Source: Sphingomonas montanisoli (GTDB lineage Bacteria; Pseudomonadota; Alphaproteobacteria; Sphingomonadales; Sphingomonadaceae). From it: 32,500 nt of DNA. Where the stretch lies: the NCBI RefSeq assembly GCF_008274695.1, contig NZ_VTOU01000002.1, forward strand, positions 272,501-305,000, in the 5' to 3' direction. Below the pieces are notes generated by a model, which worked only from the letters and a program-made list of their open reading frames with translations, did no database searches and was not told the origin of the DNA. The stretch's first letter is position 1, and every line of letters begins with the position of its first letter. The translations under genes and the position numbers were made by a program. This document shows, one piece after another, positions 10,292-18,279 of the stretch.

Positions 10292-10792
10292 TTACTTGGC
10301 TTTGACCGCGGTCACTTCGAGTTCGACGAGGAACATCGGCGAAACGAGGTTCGCGACCTGGAAGGTCGAGCGCGCGACCGTGTTCGGCTGGCTCGCCGAG
10401 CCGAATTCGGACTTGAACGCGTCGTTGAAGCCCATGAAGTCGATCTTGCCGGTCTTGGGATCGGCGGCAAGGAAGGCCTGCATCTTGACGACGTCGGACA
10501 TCGCATAGCCCTTCTCGGCCAGCAGTGCCTTGATCTTCTTGAGGACGCTCAGCGTCTGGGTCTTGGTGTCGCCGAAATCCTCGACCGCCGCGCGCTTGGC
10601 GGGATCGATCGGATCGGCGAGCTGGCCCGACAGGTAGAAGGTCTCGTAACCCGCGGGCACGATCACGCCCTTCAGGATCAGCGCAGGCTTGCCGTCCGGA
10701 CCGGGCGGGTTGATGCGCTCGATCGGGGCGGGGGCAGCCTGTGCGGCGGTGGCGAGAAGGGCGCCGGCAGCGGCGGCGAGGATGGCTTTCAT
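10292..10792 (-). CDS. Exported RidA-family (YjgF/YER057c/UK114) imine deaminase-like protein
   Basis: 166 residues from an ATG preceded by AGGAGA. Residues 1-19 (MKAILAAAAGALLATAAQA) form a Sec signal peptide, unusual for a family that is mostly cytosolic. The mature part is a single RidA domain: ETFYLSGQLAD, a KMQAFLAAD strand, FMGFNDAFKSEFG, and ARSTFQVANL...FLVELEVTAV at the end. Arg141 aligns with Arg105 of E. coli RidA, which binds the substrate carboxylate, and the VELE glutamates are present, so activity is plausible. RidA proteins hydrolyse reactive enamines/imines to carbonyl compounds and ammonia. As the third gene behind an amine oxidase and a cytochrome, it likely acts on the imine product in the periplasm. 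That role is inference. Confidence 0.9.
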   Translation of the reverse strand: MKAILAAAAGALLATAAQAAPAPIERINPPGPDGKPALILKGVIVPAGYETFYLSGQLADPIDPAKRAAVEDFGDTKTQTLSVLKKIKALLAEKGYAMSDVVKMQAFLAADPKTGKIDFMGFNDAFKSEFGSASQPNTVARSTFQVANLVSPMFLVELEVTAVKAK

Positions 10793-10818
10793 GCGTTTAG
10801 TCTCCTGTTGGGAAGAGG

Positions 10819-11244
10819 TTAGTGGGCCGAAATTGGCTTCTGGGTGTCGGTGGGCGCTTCGCCGTCGCGCTGCGCCTTGACCATCGCGGGGGTCACCGCG
10901 CCCGCGGCATTGCCCCAGGCGGTGCGGACATGGGTGAGTGCGGCGGCGATCTGCGCATCGGTCAGGTCGGCCTTGAAGGTCGGCATGCCCGCGCGCCCCT
11001 CGAGGACGACGTGGATCGCTTGGCGGGGATCGCCCAGCACGAAGGCGTCGCCCGCCAGCGCGGGGAAGGCGCCTTCGATGCCCTTGCCATCCTCCTGATG
11101 GCAGGCGGCGCAATTGTCGCTGAAAACCTTGGCCGGCGCGAGGTCCGGATTGGGCTCGGCCGCGACGGTGGGCGCGTGCGTCGTCTGCGCGACCGCCGCG
11201 ACGCCGGCCAGCGCCATGGCGACGGTAAGGATCGTCTTGCGCAT
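10819..11244 (-). CDS. Periplasmic class I c-type cytochrome
   Basis: 141 residues: a signal peptide (MRKTILTVAMALAGVAAVAQ), then one cytochrome c domain. The haem motif is CAACH at 45-49, followed by EDGKGIEGAFPALAGD, and the probable axial methionine is Met87 in RAGMPTF. An LTDAQIAAALTHVRTAWGN helix closes the fold, and a short hydrophilic tail follows. It starts five bases after the stop of the flavin amine oxidase gene and is clearly co-transcribed with it. The most direct reading is an electron acceptor for that flavoenzyme, passing electrons to the respiratory chain, as CycN does for nicotine oxidoreductase NicA2 in Pseudomonas putida S16. The pairing here is inferred from gene order. 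Confidence 0.94.
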   Translation of the reverse strand: MRKTILTVAMALAGVAAVAQTTHAPTVAAEPNPDLAPAKVFSDNCAACHQEDGKGIEGAFPALAGDAFVLGDPRQAIHVVLEGRAGMPTFKADLTDAQIAAALTHVRTAWGNAAGAVTPAMVKAQRDGEAPTDTQKPISAH

Positions 11245-11249
11245 GGTCT

Positions 11250-12854
11250 TCAGCCCTTCATCGCCCGGGCATGGAGCCGCTCGACCTGCTGCCACGCGCT
11301 TTCGAACGCGCCCGCCTGCCACCCGCCAATATAGCTCAGATGTTCGCCGGCCAGGTAGATGCGGCCATCGGGCTCGGTGAGCACCGGATAGGCCGTCGCG
11401 CGCGCCTCGTCGCTCCACATGCCCCAGCCGCCCAGATTATATTTCACGCGGTGCCACGCGACCGAGAAGCTGGTCTCGTAGCTATCCTTATAGGCGGGGA
11501 AGACCTTCTGCCCGTAATCGACCGCCATCGTCGCGCGATCGGCGGGCGATTTGGCCGAGACCTTCGCCGCATTCGGGCCGAAATTATAATAGCCGAGCAG
11601 GACGCCCTTCTGGCTCTGCCACCCGGTTGAAGGCAGTGCGATATTGTTGATGTCGGGATTGTCGCAGAAGACGTGGCCGCCGTAGATCGAATGATCCTCC
11701 TCCCAGAAGCGCCGCTTCATCTGGAGGCCGATCTTGCCGACGGGCGCATAGGCGCATTTGGCCATCGCATCCTTGAACGGCTGCGACAGGCCATTGTCGA
11801 TCTCCTTGAGCACCGACAGCGGGATCGTGCAGATCATCCAGTCGGCTGTCAGCGTCTCCGCGCCGGCCGGGCCGTTGACCATCGCCGTCACGCCCTTCGG
11901 GGTCTGGCGGATCTGCTGCACCTCGGTGGAGAATTTGATCATGCCGTCGGGCAGGTTCTTCGCGATCGCCTTGGGGATCTGCTCCATGCCGTTATACGGC
12001 TGGAACATCGTGCGCTGCTGGTCCCATTCGGAAATGCCCTGCACCATGTGCCACAGGCCCGAATTGAGAACGTCGGCGAACTTGTAGGGTGTGGTCGGCG
12101 TGCCCGGCCCCGGATTGGTGCCCGCGCCCGGATCGACCACGAAGCCGCGACCGGCGACGCCCTTATAGTTCAGATCCTTCTTGTCGAGCGCCCCGAAGTG
12201 GACGAGAAATTCGATCAGCTGCTCGCGATCGGCGTCGCTCAGTTGGGTGTTGAGCGCATTCTGCCGCGACAATTTGGCGAGGATTTCGGAGCTGTAGCCC
12301 AGCGTGTCGGCAACGATCTCGCGCTTGCGGATCGGCTTGCCGGCGAGCGGCCCCTTGCCCTTTTCGAAATAGATGAAGCTGGCATCGTTGTCGTTGTTGA
12401 ACAGCTCGAGCTGCACGCCGAACTTCTTGGTGTAATGCAGCGTCGAATGGTGGTGGTAGGGGATCCGCCACGGACCGTGGTTCAGATAGAGCCCCTCGTC
12501 ATAGTCGCACACCTGTTCGGTGCCGCCGAGTTCGGTCAGGCGAAATCCCTTGCGCGCGGTCTGGGCGCGTCCGCCCGCGAAGCTGCGGGCTTCGACCACG
12601 GTGACCTGATAGCCGGCCTGGGTGAGTTCATAGGCGGCGGCGAGACCCGCATTGCCGGCGCCCAGCACCAGCACCTTGTTCTTCTTCGGTTTGCCTTCGA
12701 GCTTGGGCGGAGCCGCCATCGCCGATCCGATGCCGAAACCCAGCGCGTCCATGCCCGCCAGCAGCATCGCCGAGCCGCCCATCGCGGCCAATCTTTCGAG
12801 GAGATGCCGACGGGTGAAGGCGCCTGCGCCCACCCCTTTCGCAAGCTCGTTCAT
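11250..12854 (-). CDS. Tat-exported flavin amine oxidase (probable amine dehydrogenase)
   Basis: 534 residues from the ATG at 12854, with AAGGA upstream; the in-frame extension before it lacks a signal sequence. Residues 13-21 (FTRRHLLER) begin a twin-arginine signal ending near GSAMA (43-47), so folded, FAD-loaded enzyme is exported. The FAD domain starts VLVLGAGNAGLAAAYEL (61-77), with Glu89 for the ribose and GGRAQT at 94-99. The C-terminal flavin-binding segment is GRIYLAGEHLSYIGGWQAGAFESAW. It belongs to the monoamine oxidase/L-amino acid oxidase/NicA2 superfamily. The reaction would be oxidation of an amine to an imine. Gene order with a cytochrome c and RidA suggests a dehydrogenase, not an H2O2-forming oxidase. 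The substrate is unknown: an amino acid, a polyamine or an alkaloid are all possible. Confidence 0.93.
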   Translation of the reverse strand: MNELAKGVGAGAFTRRHLLERLAAMGGSAMLLAGMDALGFGIGSAMAAPPKLEGKPKKNKVLVLGAGNAGLAAAYELTQAGYQVTVVEARSFAGGRAQTARKGFRLTELGGTEQVCDYDEGLYLNHGPWRIPYHHHSTLHYTKKFGVQLELFNNDNDASFIYFEKGKGPLAGKPIRKREIVADTLGYSSEILAKLSRQNALNTQLSDADREQLIEFLVHFGALDKKDLNYKGVAGRGFVVDPGAGTNPGPGTPTTPYKFADVLNSGLWHMVQGISEWDQQRTMFQPYNGMEQIPKAIAKNLPDGMIKFSTEVQQIRQTPKGVTAMVNGPAGAETLTADWMICTIPLSVLKEIDNGLSQPFKDAMAKCAYAPVGKIGLQMKRRFWEEDHSIYGGHVFCDNPDINNIALPSTGWQSQKGVLLGYYNFGPNAAKVSAKSPADRATMAVDYGQKVFPAYKDSYETSFSVAWHRVKYNLGGWGMWSDEARATAYPVLTEPDGRIYLAGEHLSYIGGWQAGAFESAWQQVERLHARAMKG

Positions 12855-12905
12855 CCTACATCCTTCGCTTTTCGGGCGACCCGTCCCGGGATCGTATCGT
12901 TTCGT

Positions 12906-12946
12906 TTTAAAAAGGAAAGGCCGGGGGCGGCGAACCACCCCCGGCC
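12906..12946 (-). terminator. Intrinsic terminator after the TonB receptor gene
   Basis: GGCCGGGGG (12919-12927) and CCCCCGGCC (12938-12946) form a perfect nine-pair stem with a ten-base loop. On the minus strand it is followed by TTTCCTTTTT. It lies between the receptor stop codon and the amine oxidase start, so the two may be separate transcripts or linked only by read-through. A -10-like GATACGAT lies just downstream, near 12892. Confidence 0.8.
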
Positions 12947-12958
12947 CTGGAAAAAGCG

Positions 12959-15640
12959 TCAGAACTTGAAAGCAATACGGCCGTAATAGTAGCCGCCGTT
13001 GATGCCGTAAGGCGAGAAGGTCGGGTACTTGGTGATATATGCGGTCGAGCTGATCGCATATTGCTGATCGCGGATGAACTGCGGATACTTGTTCGGATAC
13101 TTGTTGAACAGGTTGTTCGCACCGATCGACAGTTTGAGTGGCTCGGCGATCTGATAGCCGAGTTCGAGATCGGTGATGAACGCGGTTCCGGCGCTCAGCT
13201 TTTCCTGCGCAAGGCCATTATTCGGCGTCGAGATTATGGCGTAGGAATTGCCATAATAGCTTTCGCGCAGGTTGACGGTGAAATTACCCAGCGTCCAATA
13301 AGCACCTGCCGTCGCGCGGAACTTCGGCGTGGTGTTGGTCAGGTCGTTCGACGCATAGACGTCGAGGATGGTCTGCCGCTGGTTGATATTACCAGGCGCC
13401 GGATTGACCTTCGTGACCTTGGTGACGTTGTAGTTCGCCGCCAGCGACCAATCGACCTTGCCGTAGGTGTCGAAGTCGGTCGAATAGGTGGTCAGGAAGT
13501 CGATGCCGCGCGTCAGGCTGGTGATGCCGTTCACGAAAGCATTGACGCCGACGCTGCCGCTGGCGCCGCCGTCGATCGCCGCGATGACCGAGTCGACCGG
13601 AACGCCGTTGCTGCGCAGCGCCGTGACGACCGAAGGCGACACGATCGCGGTGCAGACGGTGCTGACGTTGAAGCGGCAGTTGTTCGAATAACCCAGGAAC
13701 GAGCTCGAACGGACGATGCGGTCCTTGATCTTGATCGAATAGGCATCGATCGTGATCACCATCTTGTCGATCGGCTTGAACACCCAGCCGCCCGAGAAGT
13801 TGGTCGACTTTTCGGGCTTCAGGCCCGCAATGCCGAGCGCCGCGGCGCCGGGCGAGTTGGGCGCGAAGATGCCCGACAGCGACGACACGGACACGTTGAT
13901 GCCCGAGTAGAAGCCTTCGGCCAGCGTCGGTGCGCGGAAGCCGGTCGAAACCGTACCGCGGACCGCGATCGCGGGCGAGATGTCATAACGACCGGTCGCC
14001 TTGAAGATCGTGGTGTCGCCGAAGTCGTCATAATGTTCGTGGCGGACCGCGCCGTCGAGCGTCAGCTCGGGGAGGGGCTTCGCCGCGATGTCGATATATT
14101 GCGAGAAGTTGTGGCGCAGGTTGCGGCTGGCGTTTGCCGGCGAATAGCCGAAGAACGACTGGATGCCGCCCTGCGCGACGCCGGTGCCGGTATAGTAGGA
14201 CGCTTCGTCACCCGCCTTGAGCTGGAAAACCTCGCGACGATATTCGAGGCCCGCGGCGACCGTGATCGGTTCGGCGAAGCCGACATCGAAGTCATGGGCC
14301 AGATCGAGGGTGTTGGTCCACTGCGAGGCAATGAACTCACCGTTCAACGAGCTTGTGGGCGAGAAGCCCTTGGACGTGGCGCTCGACGAGTCATAGTAGA
14401 GCGCGGCATTGGCCGAGCCGGTGACGTAGATTTCGCTCAGATTGTTGCCGTAGGTCGAGGTGATGTCCCAGTGGGTGCCGCCGATCTCACCCTTGGCGCC
14501 GACCTGAACCGAATAGTCGGTTTCGACCGTCTTTTCCTGCGGGCGGAAGCCGGCCGGATAAGGGATGTCCGCCGACGTTTCCGGGCAGAGCGCGATCGTC
14601 ATGTTGTTGCGGCAGGCTGCGCTCGTTCCCGCGACCACGAAGTTGTTGTTGGGCAGGCGCTGCTTGCCGAACACGACCACCGGCAGACGATAATTCTGCC
14701 AGGTCTTGCCGATCTTCTTCGAATAGCTGCTCGACCCGTAAAGCTCGATATCGTCGGAAACCTGCCAGCCATAGGATGCATAGACGTTGGTCAGTTGCAG
14801 GCGACCGTCGCCTGCGATCTGGTTGACCTCGGGATATTTGGACTGACCGGTGAGTGCGGTGCCGAAGCGGTTGATGTTGTAACGACCACCGTTGACGCCG
14901 GTATTGGCTGCAGCAGCGAGCCCGGTATCGACGACGCGCGGATCCAGATCGCCGCGGAAGCTGTAATTCTTGAACTGGCGCTCGGCCGTGACGTTGACAT
15001 AGGCGTCTTCGAACGGCGCGAAGCCGACATTGCCCATGACGTCCCAGCGCTGGCCGCCCTGATCGAAATATTTGCCGCCAGTCAGGTTCACGCTGCCGCC
15101 GTGGTCGGCATGCTTCAGGATGAAGTTGACGACGCCGGCGATCGCATCGGTGCCGTACTGGGCGGCGGCGCCGTCCTGCAGCACTTCGACGCGCTCGATC
15201 GCATCCTGCGGGATCAGGCTGATGTCGGCCGCGGCGTTACCGCCGAAGGGGCCGCCGGTGACGACGACCGAGGACGTGCCGTGGCGACGCTTGCCGTCGA
15301 TCAGGATCAGCGTGTGGTTCGGATTGAGGCCGCGCAGCTTGATCGACGGGTGGAATGCCGCCTGATCGCTGCCGAACGCCTGCGCCTGCACCGAAGGCAG
15401 CTGCTGGGCGAGGGTCTGGATCATGTCGGTCTGGCCGACGCGCTTCAGCGAGTCCGAACCGAGCACCTGGATCGGTGCCGGGCTGTCCGATGCCTTGAAG
15501 CCGGTCGTGCGGGTACCGGTGACGATGATCGTCTCGCTATCCGAAGCAGCATCGGCGGGTGCCGATTGCGCCATCGCGGCGCTGGCCCACAGGGTGGCGA
15601 CCGCGACCGTCGCGAGGGATACGCTATGTATTCTTTTCAT
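12959..15640 (-). CDS. TonB-dependent outer-membrane receptor
   Basis: 893 residues. The ATG at 15640 is preceded by AGGGGG. A signal peptide (residues 1-24) is followed by the TonB box ETIIVTGTR (36-44), then the plug domain (SPAPIQVLGSDSLKR, PSIKLRGLNPNHTLILIDGKRRHG, IPQDAIERVEVLQDGAAAQYGTDAIAGVVNFILK) and a long beta-barrel ending in YYYGRIAFKF, with the C-terminal Phe typical of BAM substrates. It would import a ligand across the outer membrane using TonB energy. The family alone does not reveal the ligand. Neighbouring exported amine oxidase genes on the same strand suggest an amine-containing compound, but an intrinsic terminator separates them, so this is only a hypothesis. No FecI/FecR-type regulator is adjacent. 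Confidence 0.95.
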   Translation of the reverse strand: MKRIHSVSLATVAVATLWASAAMAQSAPADAASDSETIIVTGTRTTGFKASDSPAPIQVLGSDSLKRVGQTDMIQTLAQQLPSVQAQAFGSDQAAFHPSIKLRGLNPNHTLILIDGKRRHGTSSVVVTGGPFGGNAAADISLIPQDAIERVEVLQDGAAAQYGTDAIAGVVNFILKHADHGGSVNLTGGKYFDQGGQRWDVMGNVGFAPFEDAYVNVTAERQFKNYSFRGDLDPRVVDTGLAAAANTGVNGGRYNINRFGTALTGQSKYPEVNQIAGDGRLQLTNVYASYGWQVSDDIELYGSSSYSKKIGKTWQNYRLPVVVFGKQRLPNNNFVVAGTSAACRNNMTIALCPETSADIPYPAGFRPQEKTVETDYSVQVGAKGEIGGTHWDITSTYGNNLSEIYVTGSANAALYYDSSSATSKGFSPTSSLNGEFIASQWTNTLDLAHDFDVGFAEPITVAAGLEYRREVFQLKAGDEASYYTGTGVAQGGIQSFFGYSPANASRNLRHNFSQYIDIAAKPLPELTLDGAVRHEHYDDFGDTTIFKATGRYDISPAIAVRGTVSTGFRAPTLAEGFYSGINVSVSSLSGIFAPNSPGAAALGIAGLKPEKSTNFSGGWVFKPIDKMVITIDAYSIKIKDRIVRSSSFLGYSNNCRFNVSTVCTAIVSPSVVTALRSNGVPVDSVIAAIDGGASGSVGVNAFVNGITSLTRGIDFLTTYSTDFDTYGKVDWSLAANYNVTKVTKVNPAPGNINQRQTILDVYASNDLTNTTPKFRATAGAYWTLGNFTVNLRESYYGNSYAIISTPNNGLAQEKLSAGTAFITDLELGYQIAEPLKLSIGANNLFNKYPNKYPQFIRDQQYAISSTAYITKYPTFSPYGINGGYYYGRIAFKF

Positions 15641-15748
15641 GAGAGCCCCCTAAAAGATAATCTCTTTCAGGTTCTCCACCCCAACAGTGACTCTGTCAGG
15701 AAGATTGGATCGGCAAACTGACCGGTAAAAAGTTACAAAGCTCCCCCA

Positions 15749-15779
15749 ACAGGCGGACTAATTAATGGCCGACGCCTGT
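15749..15779. promoter_or_regulatory. Inverted repeat upstream of the TonB receptor
   Basis: ACAGGCG (15749-15755) and CGCCTGT (15773-15779) flank an AT-rich core containing TTAATTAG on the minus strand. The position, about 110-140 bases before the start codon, fits an operator or upstream activation site. No bound protein can be named. Confidence 0.35.
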
Positions 15780-15849
15780 CATGCCTCCTGCAATTTCACC
15801 CGCCCGCTTGCTCGAATCATTCTCCCCCGGTCGTTGGGTTGGAGACTAT

Positions 15850-16014
15850 TATAATTTTCCTGAACGGCAATGAACATTAGCGTCAGGAAAACGAGCTTTG
15901 CGGAAAACGTTCGGGCGGTGTTGCGCATTTGCAACGGCTGCTCGGGCGCCTTCAAAAGACATAGACGGACGAATGGCGGGTTTCCGCCATCCCCGTAAAT
16001 ATAATTTTCCTGAA
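15850..16014. repeat. Repeated TATAATTTTCCTGAA motif in a 440-base intergenic region
   Basis: The gap from 15641 to 16078 holds no credible gene. It contains an exact 15-base direct repeat, TATAATTTTCCTGAA, at 15850-15864 and 16000-16014, exactly 150 bases apart. The core is found a third time inverted, as TCAGGAAAA at 15884-15892. A hairpin ATGGCGG/CCGCCAT lies at 15973-15990. The region is AT-richer than its surroundings. It is the upstream region of the TonB receptor and lies downstream of merR, so the motifs are candidate regulator sites, or ends of a small mobile element. Confidence 0.5.
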
Positions 16015-16078
16015 GGTTTCGATCTGTTTCCCGACAGGCGAGGTCCACCGCGGGCGATTTTGCGCGACGATGCGTTTT

Positions 16079-16489
16079 TCAGCGCGCCTGTACGAGCCGT
16101 TCGGACGCCTGTCGCTCGATCTCGATCAGCTCGGCGACGGTCTGTTCGATTGCCTCGCGCTGCATTTCGAGTTCCTCGATTCGCTCGATCACGCGCTCGC
16201 GCAGGCGGCGCATCTGCGCAAGATGGAGCGAGTCCACCTCATAGAGATCGAGGAACTCCTTGATGTCGCGCAGGGTGAAGCCCAAGCGCTTGCCGCGCAG
16301 GATCAACCGCAGCCGTGCAACCTCCCGCCGCGTATAGACGCGCATCGATCCGGCGCGCTGGGGCGCGATCAGCCCCTTGTCCTCGTAAAATCGGATCGTG
16401 CGGCTGGTAACGCCCAGCTCCGCCGCCACGCGCTGGATGCTTTTCAGCTCCTCGCGATCATCGCCTGCATTCGTCAGGCTTTCTGCCAT
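16079..16489 (-). CDS. MerR-family transcriptional regulator
   Basis: About 136 residues from the ATG at 16489; an ATG at 16531 would add 14 residues and cannot be excluded. The winged-helix DNA-binding part is clear: LKSIQRVAAELGVTSRTIRFYEDKGLIAPQRAGSMRVYTRREVARLRLILRGKRLGFTLRDIKEFLDLY. A long dimerisation coiled coil (HLAQMRRLRERVIERIEELEMQREAIEQTVAELIEIE) follows. There is no metal-binding cysteine set, so it is not a metal sensor. MerR proteins next to acyl-CoA metabolism genes often control fatty or branched-chain acid catabolism (LiuR/PsrA-type roles). Its position directly after fadD suggests control of this module, possibly autoregulated as part of the operon. Confidence 0.9.
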   Translation of the reverse strand: MAESLTNAGDDREELKSIQRVAAELGVTSRTIRFYEDKGLIAPQRAGSMRVYTRREVARLRLILRGKRLGFTLRDIKEFLDLYEVDSLHLAQMRRLRERVIERIEELEMQREAIEQTVAELIEIERQASERLVQAR

Positions 16490-16547
16490 GCCGCTCGTCC
16501 CCCCGGGAGGCAATCTGCGCGCGAAGCTCATGGCTCGCAAGTCGTCA

Positions 16548-18263
16548 TCATGCGCTTTTCTGGGCGGATTTGCGGGCTTCTTCCTCGACCAGTTCCTTCT
16601 TGGAAAGCTTGCCGATCATGGTCTTGGGCAGGCTGTCGCGAATCTCGATCTCGCGCGGCAATTCGATCTTGGACACGCGCGACTTCAGATAATCGGCCAG
16701 TTCCTCGATCGTGGCTTGATGGTCCACGCGGATCGTGACGAAGGCCTTGGGCGCCTGACCGCGATATTCGTCGGGCACGCCGATCACGACCGCTTCGGCC
16801 ACCGCCGGATGATCGTAGAGCGCCTCCTCGATCACGCGCGGATAGACGTTGTAGCCGCCGCAGATGATCACATCCTTGATGCGATCGACCAGGAACAGAT
16901 AGCCTTCGTCGTCGAGATAGCCGACGTCGCCGGTGCGCAGCGCGCCGTCGACCATCACCTTGGCGGTATCCTCCGGACGGTTCCAATAACCCTTCATCAC
17001 CTGGGGCCCGCGCGCGCAGACTTCGCCGCGCTCGCCCAGCGGGACGATCTTGGTCGGATCCTCCAGATCGCGGATCTCGATCACCGTGCCGGGGAAGGCG
17101 GGGCCGGCGCTGTTGTCGCGCGCCTCGCCATAGCAGGGATTGCAAGTGATGATGGGGGAGGCTTCGGACAGGCCATAGCCTTCCACCACGCGGCAGCCGG
17201 TCAGCGCCTCGAACTGGTTGCGCACGTCGAAGGGCAGCGGCGCGCCGCCCGAGACGGTGAACTCCAGCCCGTCGAAATGGATCGGATGCTCCGCCGCGGC
17301 CTTGTTGATCGCGGTCAGCATCGTCGGCACCGCAAGCAGCTTGGTCGGCTTGGTGCGCTTTGCGGTCTTCAGGAACTGCTTGAGCTCGAAGCGCGGCAGC
17401 AGGATCATCTCCGCGGCGGTGTCGATCGAGAAGTTGAGCACCGTCGTCAGCGCGAAGACGTGGAACATCGGCAGCACGCCCATGATCCGATCCTGCTGGC
17501 CCGGCTTGCCGCCGACATGCAGGATCATCTGGGCGCTGTTCGCGGTCAGATTGGCATGGGTCAGCATCGCGCCCTTGGGCACACCGGTCGTCCCGCCGGT
17601 ATATTGGAGCACGGCGACGTCGTCGGGCGATCGCGTGGCGGGCGTGAAGGCGCCGTCATTGTCGACGAGCGCGCGGAAGTTCAGATGGAGGCCGTCGCCA
17701 TCGACCCAGTGGGCCGTCTCCGACCGCTTGAACAGACGGAAGCCGATCGACTGGGCCAGCGGCAGGATGTCCGCCATCGGGCAGACGATGATCGTCTTGA
17801 GCCCCGATTCGGCGGCGACGGCGCGGACCTTGTCCTCGATCATCTTCAGGTCGGGCACCGCCATGAAGGTCGTGCCCGAATCGCGGATCTGATGCCGAAG
17901 CTCATGTTCGACATAGAGCGGGTTGAAGTTGACGATCGTCGCCCCGCATTTCAGCGCGGCGAAATAGAGGATCACGAAATAGGGGGTGTTGGGCAGACAC
18001 AGGCCAAAACGCGTGTCCGGCCCGACGCCGGCGGCCTGCAGCCCCTTGGCGGCGCGATCGACCAGATCGCCGATCTGGGCGTAGGTCCAGTGTCGGCCGA
18101 GAAAGTCGATCGCGGTCCTGTCGCCATGATTGGCGACCGCGCGATCGATCAGTTCGGTGACGAGGCGGGGACGGATCTTGTCCGCCCCCGGCCCTTCGGT
18201 GCGGGATTCCGGGCGGTCGACGCCGCGACCTGTTTGTTCGGAACCGGTCACGACGTCGTCCAT
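16548..18263 (-). CDS. fadD: Long-chain fatty acid-CoA ligase (FadD-like)
   Basis: 571 residues, the usual length for FadD. It activates free fatty acids to acyl-CoA with ATP. Visible ANL-superfamily motifs: the P-loop YTGGTTGVPKG (221-231), VEGYGLSEASP with the GYGxSE core, DGALRTGDVGYLDDEGYLFLVDRIKDVIICGGYNVYPRVIEEAL with the hinge and CoA-binding region, and the catalytic-lysine segment PKTMIGKLSKKEL near 545-557. The start ATG is 16 bases after the fadL stop codon, with GGGAGA upstream, so it is translated from the same message. It thus links FadL uptake to the beta-oxidation enzymes encoded on the other side of the divergent region. Confidence 0.95.
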   Translation of the reverse strand: MDDVVTGSEQTGRGVDRPESRTEGPGADKIRPRLVTELIDRAVANHGDRTAIDFLGRHWTYAQIGDLVDRAAKGLQAAGVGPDTRFGLCLPNTPYFVILYFAALKCGATIVNFNPLYVEHELRHQIRDSGTTFMAVPDLKMIEDKVRAVAAESGLKTIIVCPMADILPLAQSIGFRLFKRSETAHWVDGDGLHLNFRALVDNDGAFTPATRSPDDVAVLQYTGGTTGVPKGAMLTHANLTANSAQMILHVGGKPGQQDRIMGVLPMFHVFALTTVLNFSIDTAAEMILLPRFELKQFLKTAKRTKPTKLLAVPTMLTAINKAAAEHPIHFDGLEFTVSGGAPLPFDVRNQFEALTGCRVVEGYGLSEASPIITCNPCYGEARDNSAGPAFPGTVIEIRDLEDPTKIVPLGERGEVCARGPQVMKGYWNRPEDTAKVMVDGALRTGDVGYLDDEGYLFLVDRIKDVIICGGYNVYPRVIEEALYDHPAVAEAVVIGVPDEYRGQAPKAFVTIRVDHQATIEELADYLKSRVSKIELPREIEIRDSLPKTMIGKLSKKELVEEEARKSAQKSA

Positions 18264-18279
18264 AGTCCCAGTTTCTCCC

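Noticed and set aside
10292-15640. Idea that TonB receptor, oxidase, cytochrome, RidA and SDR form one operon
   Set aside because: Two intrinsic terminators (12906-12946 and 10236-10271) separate the receptor and the SDR from the central three genes, so only the central three are called an operon.
13061-15721. 886-codon open frame on the plus strand, antisense to the TonB receptor
   Set aside because: It mirrors the receptor gene almost end to end, has Asp/Arg/Val/Ile-rich sequence without domains or a signal peptide, and is explained by high third-position GC leaving no stops in that antisense frame.
15779-16048. 89-codon minus-strand frame upstream of the TonB receptor with a repeated QENY motif
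   Set aside because: The QENY repetition simply translates the 15-base DNA repeat. There is no good ribosome-binding site and no domain, so I treat the area as regulatory DNA.
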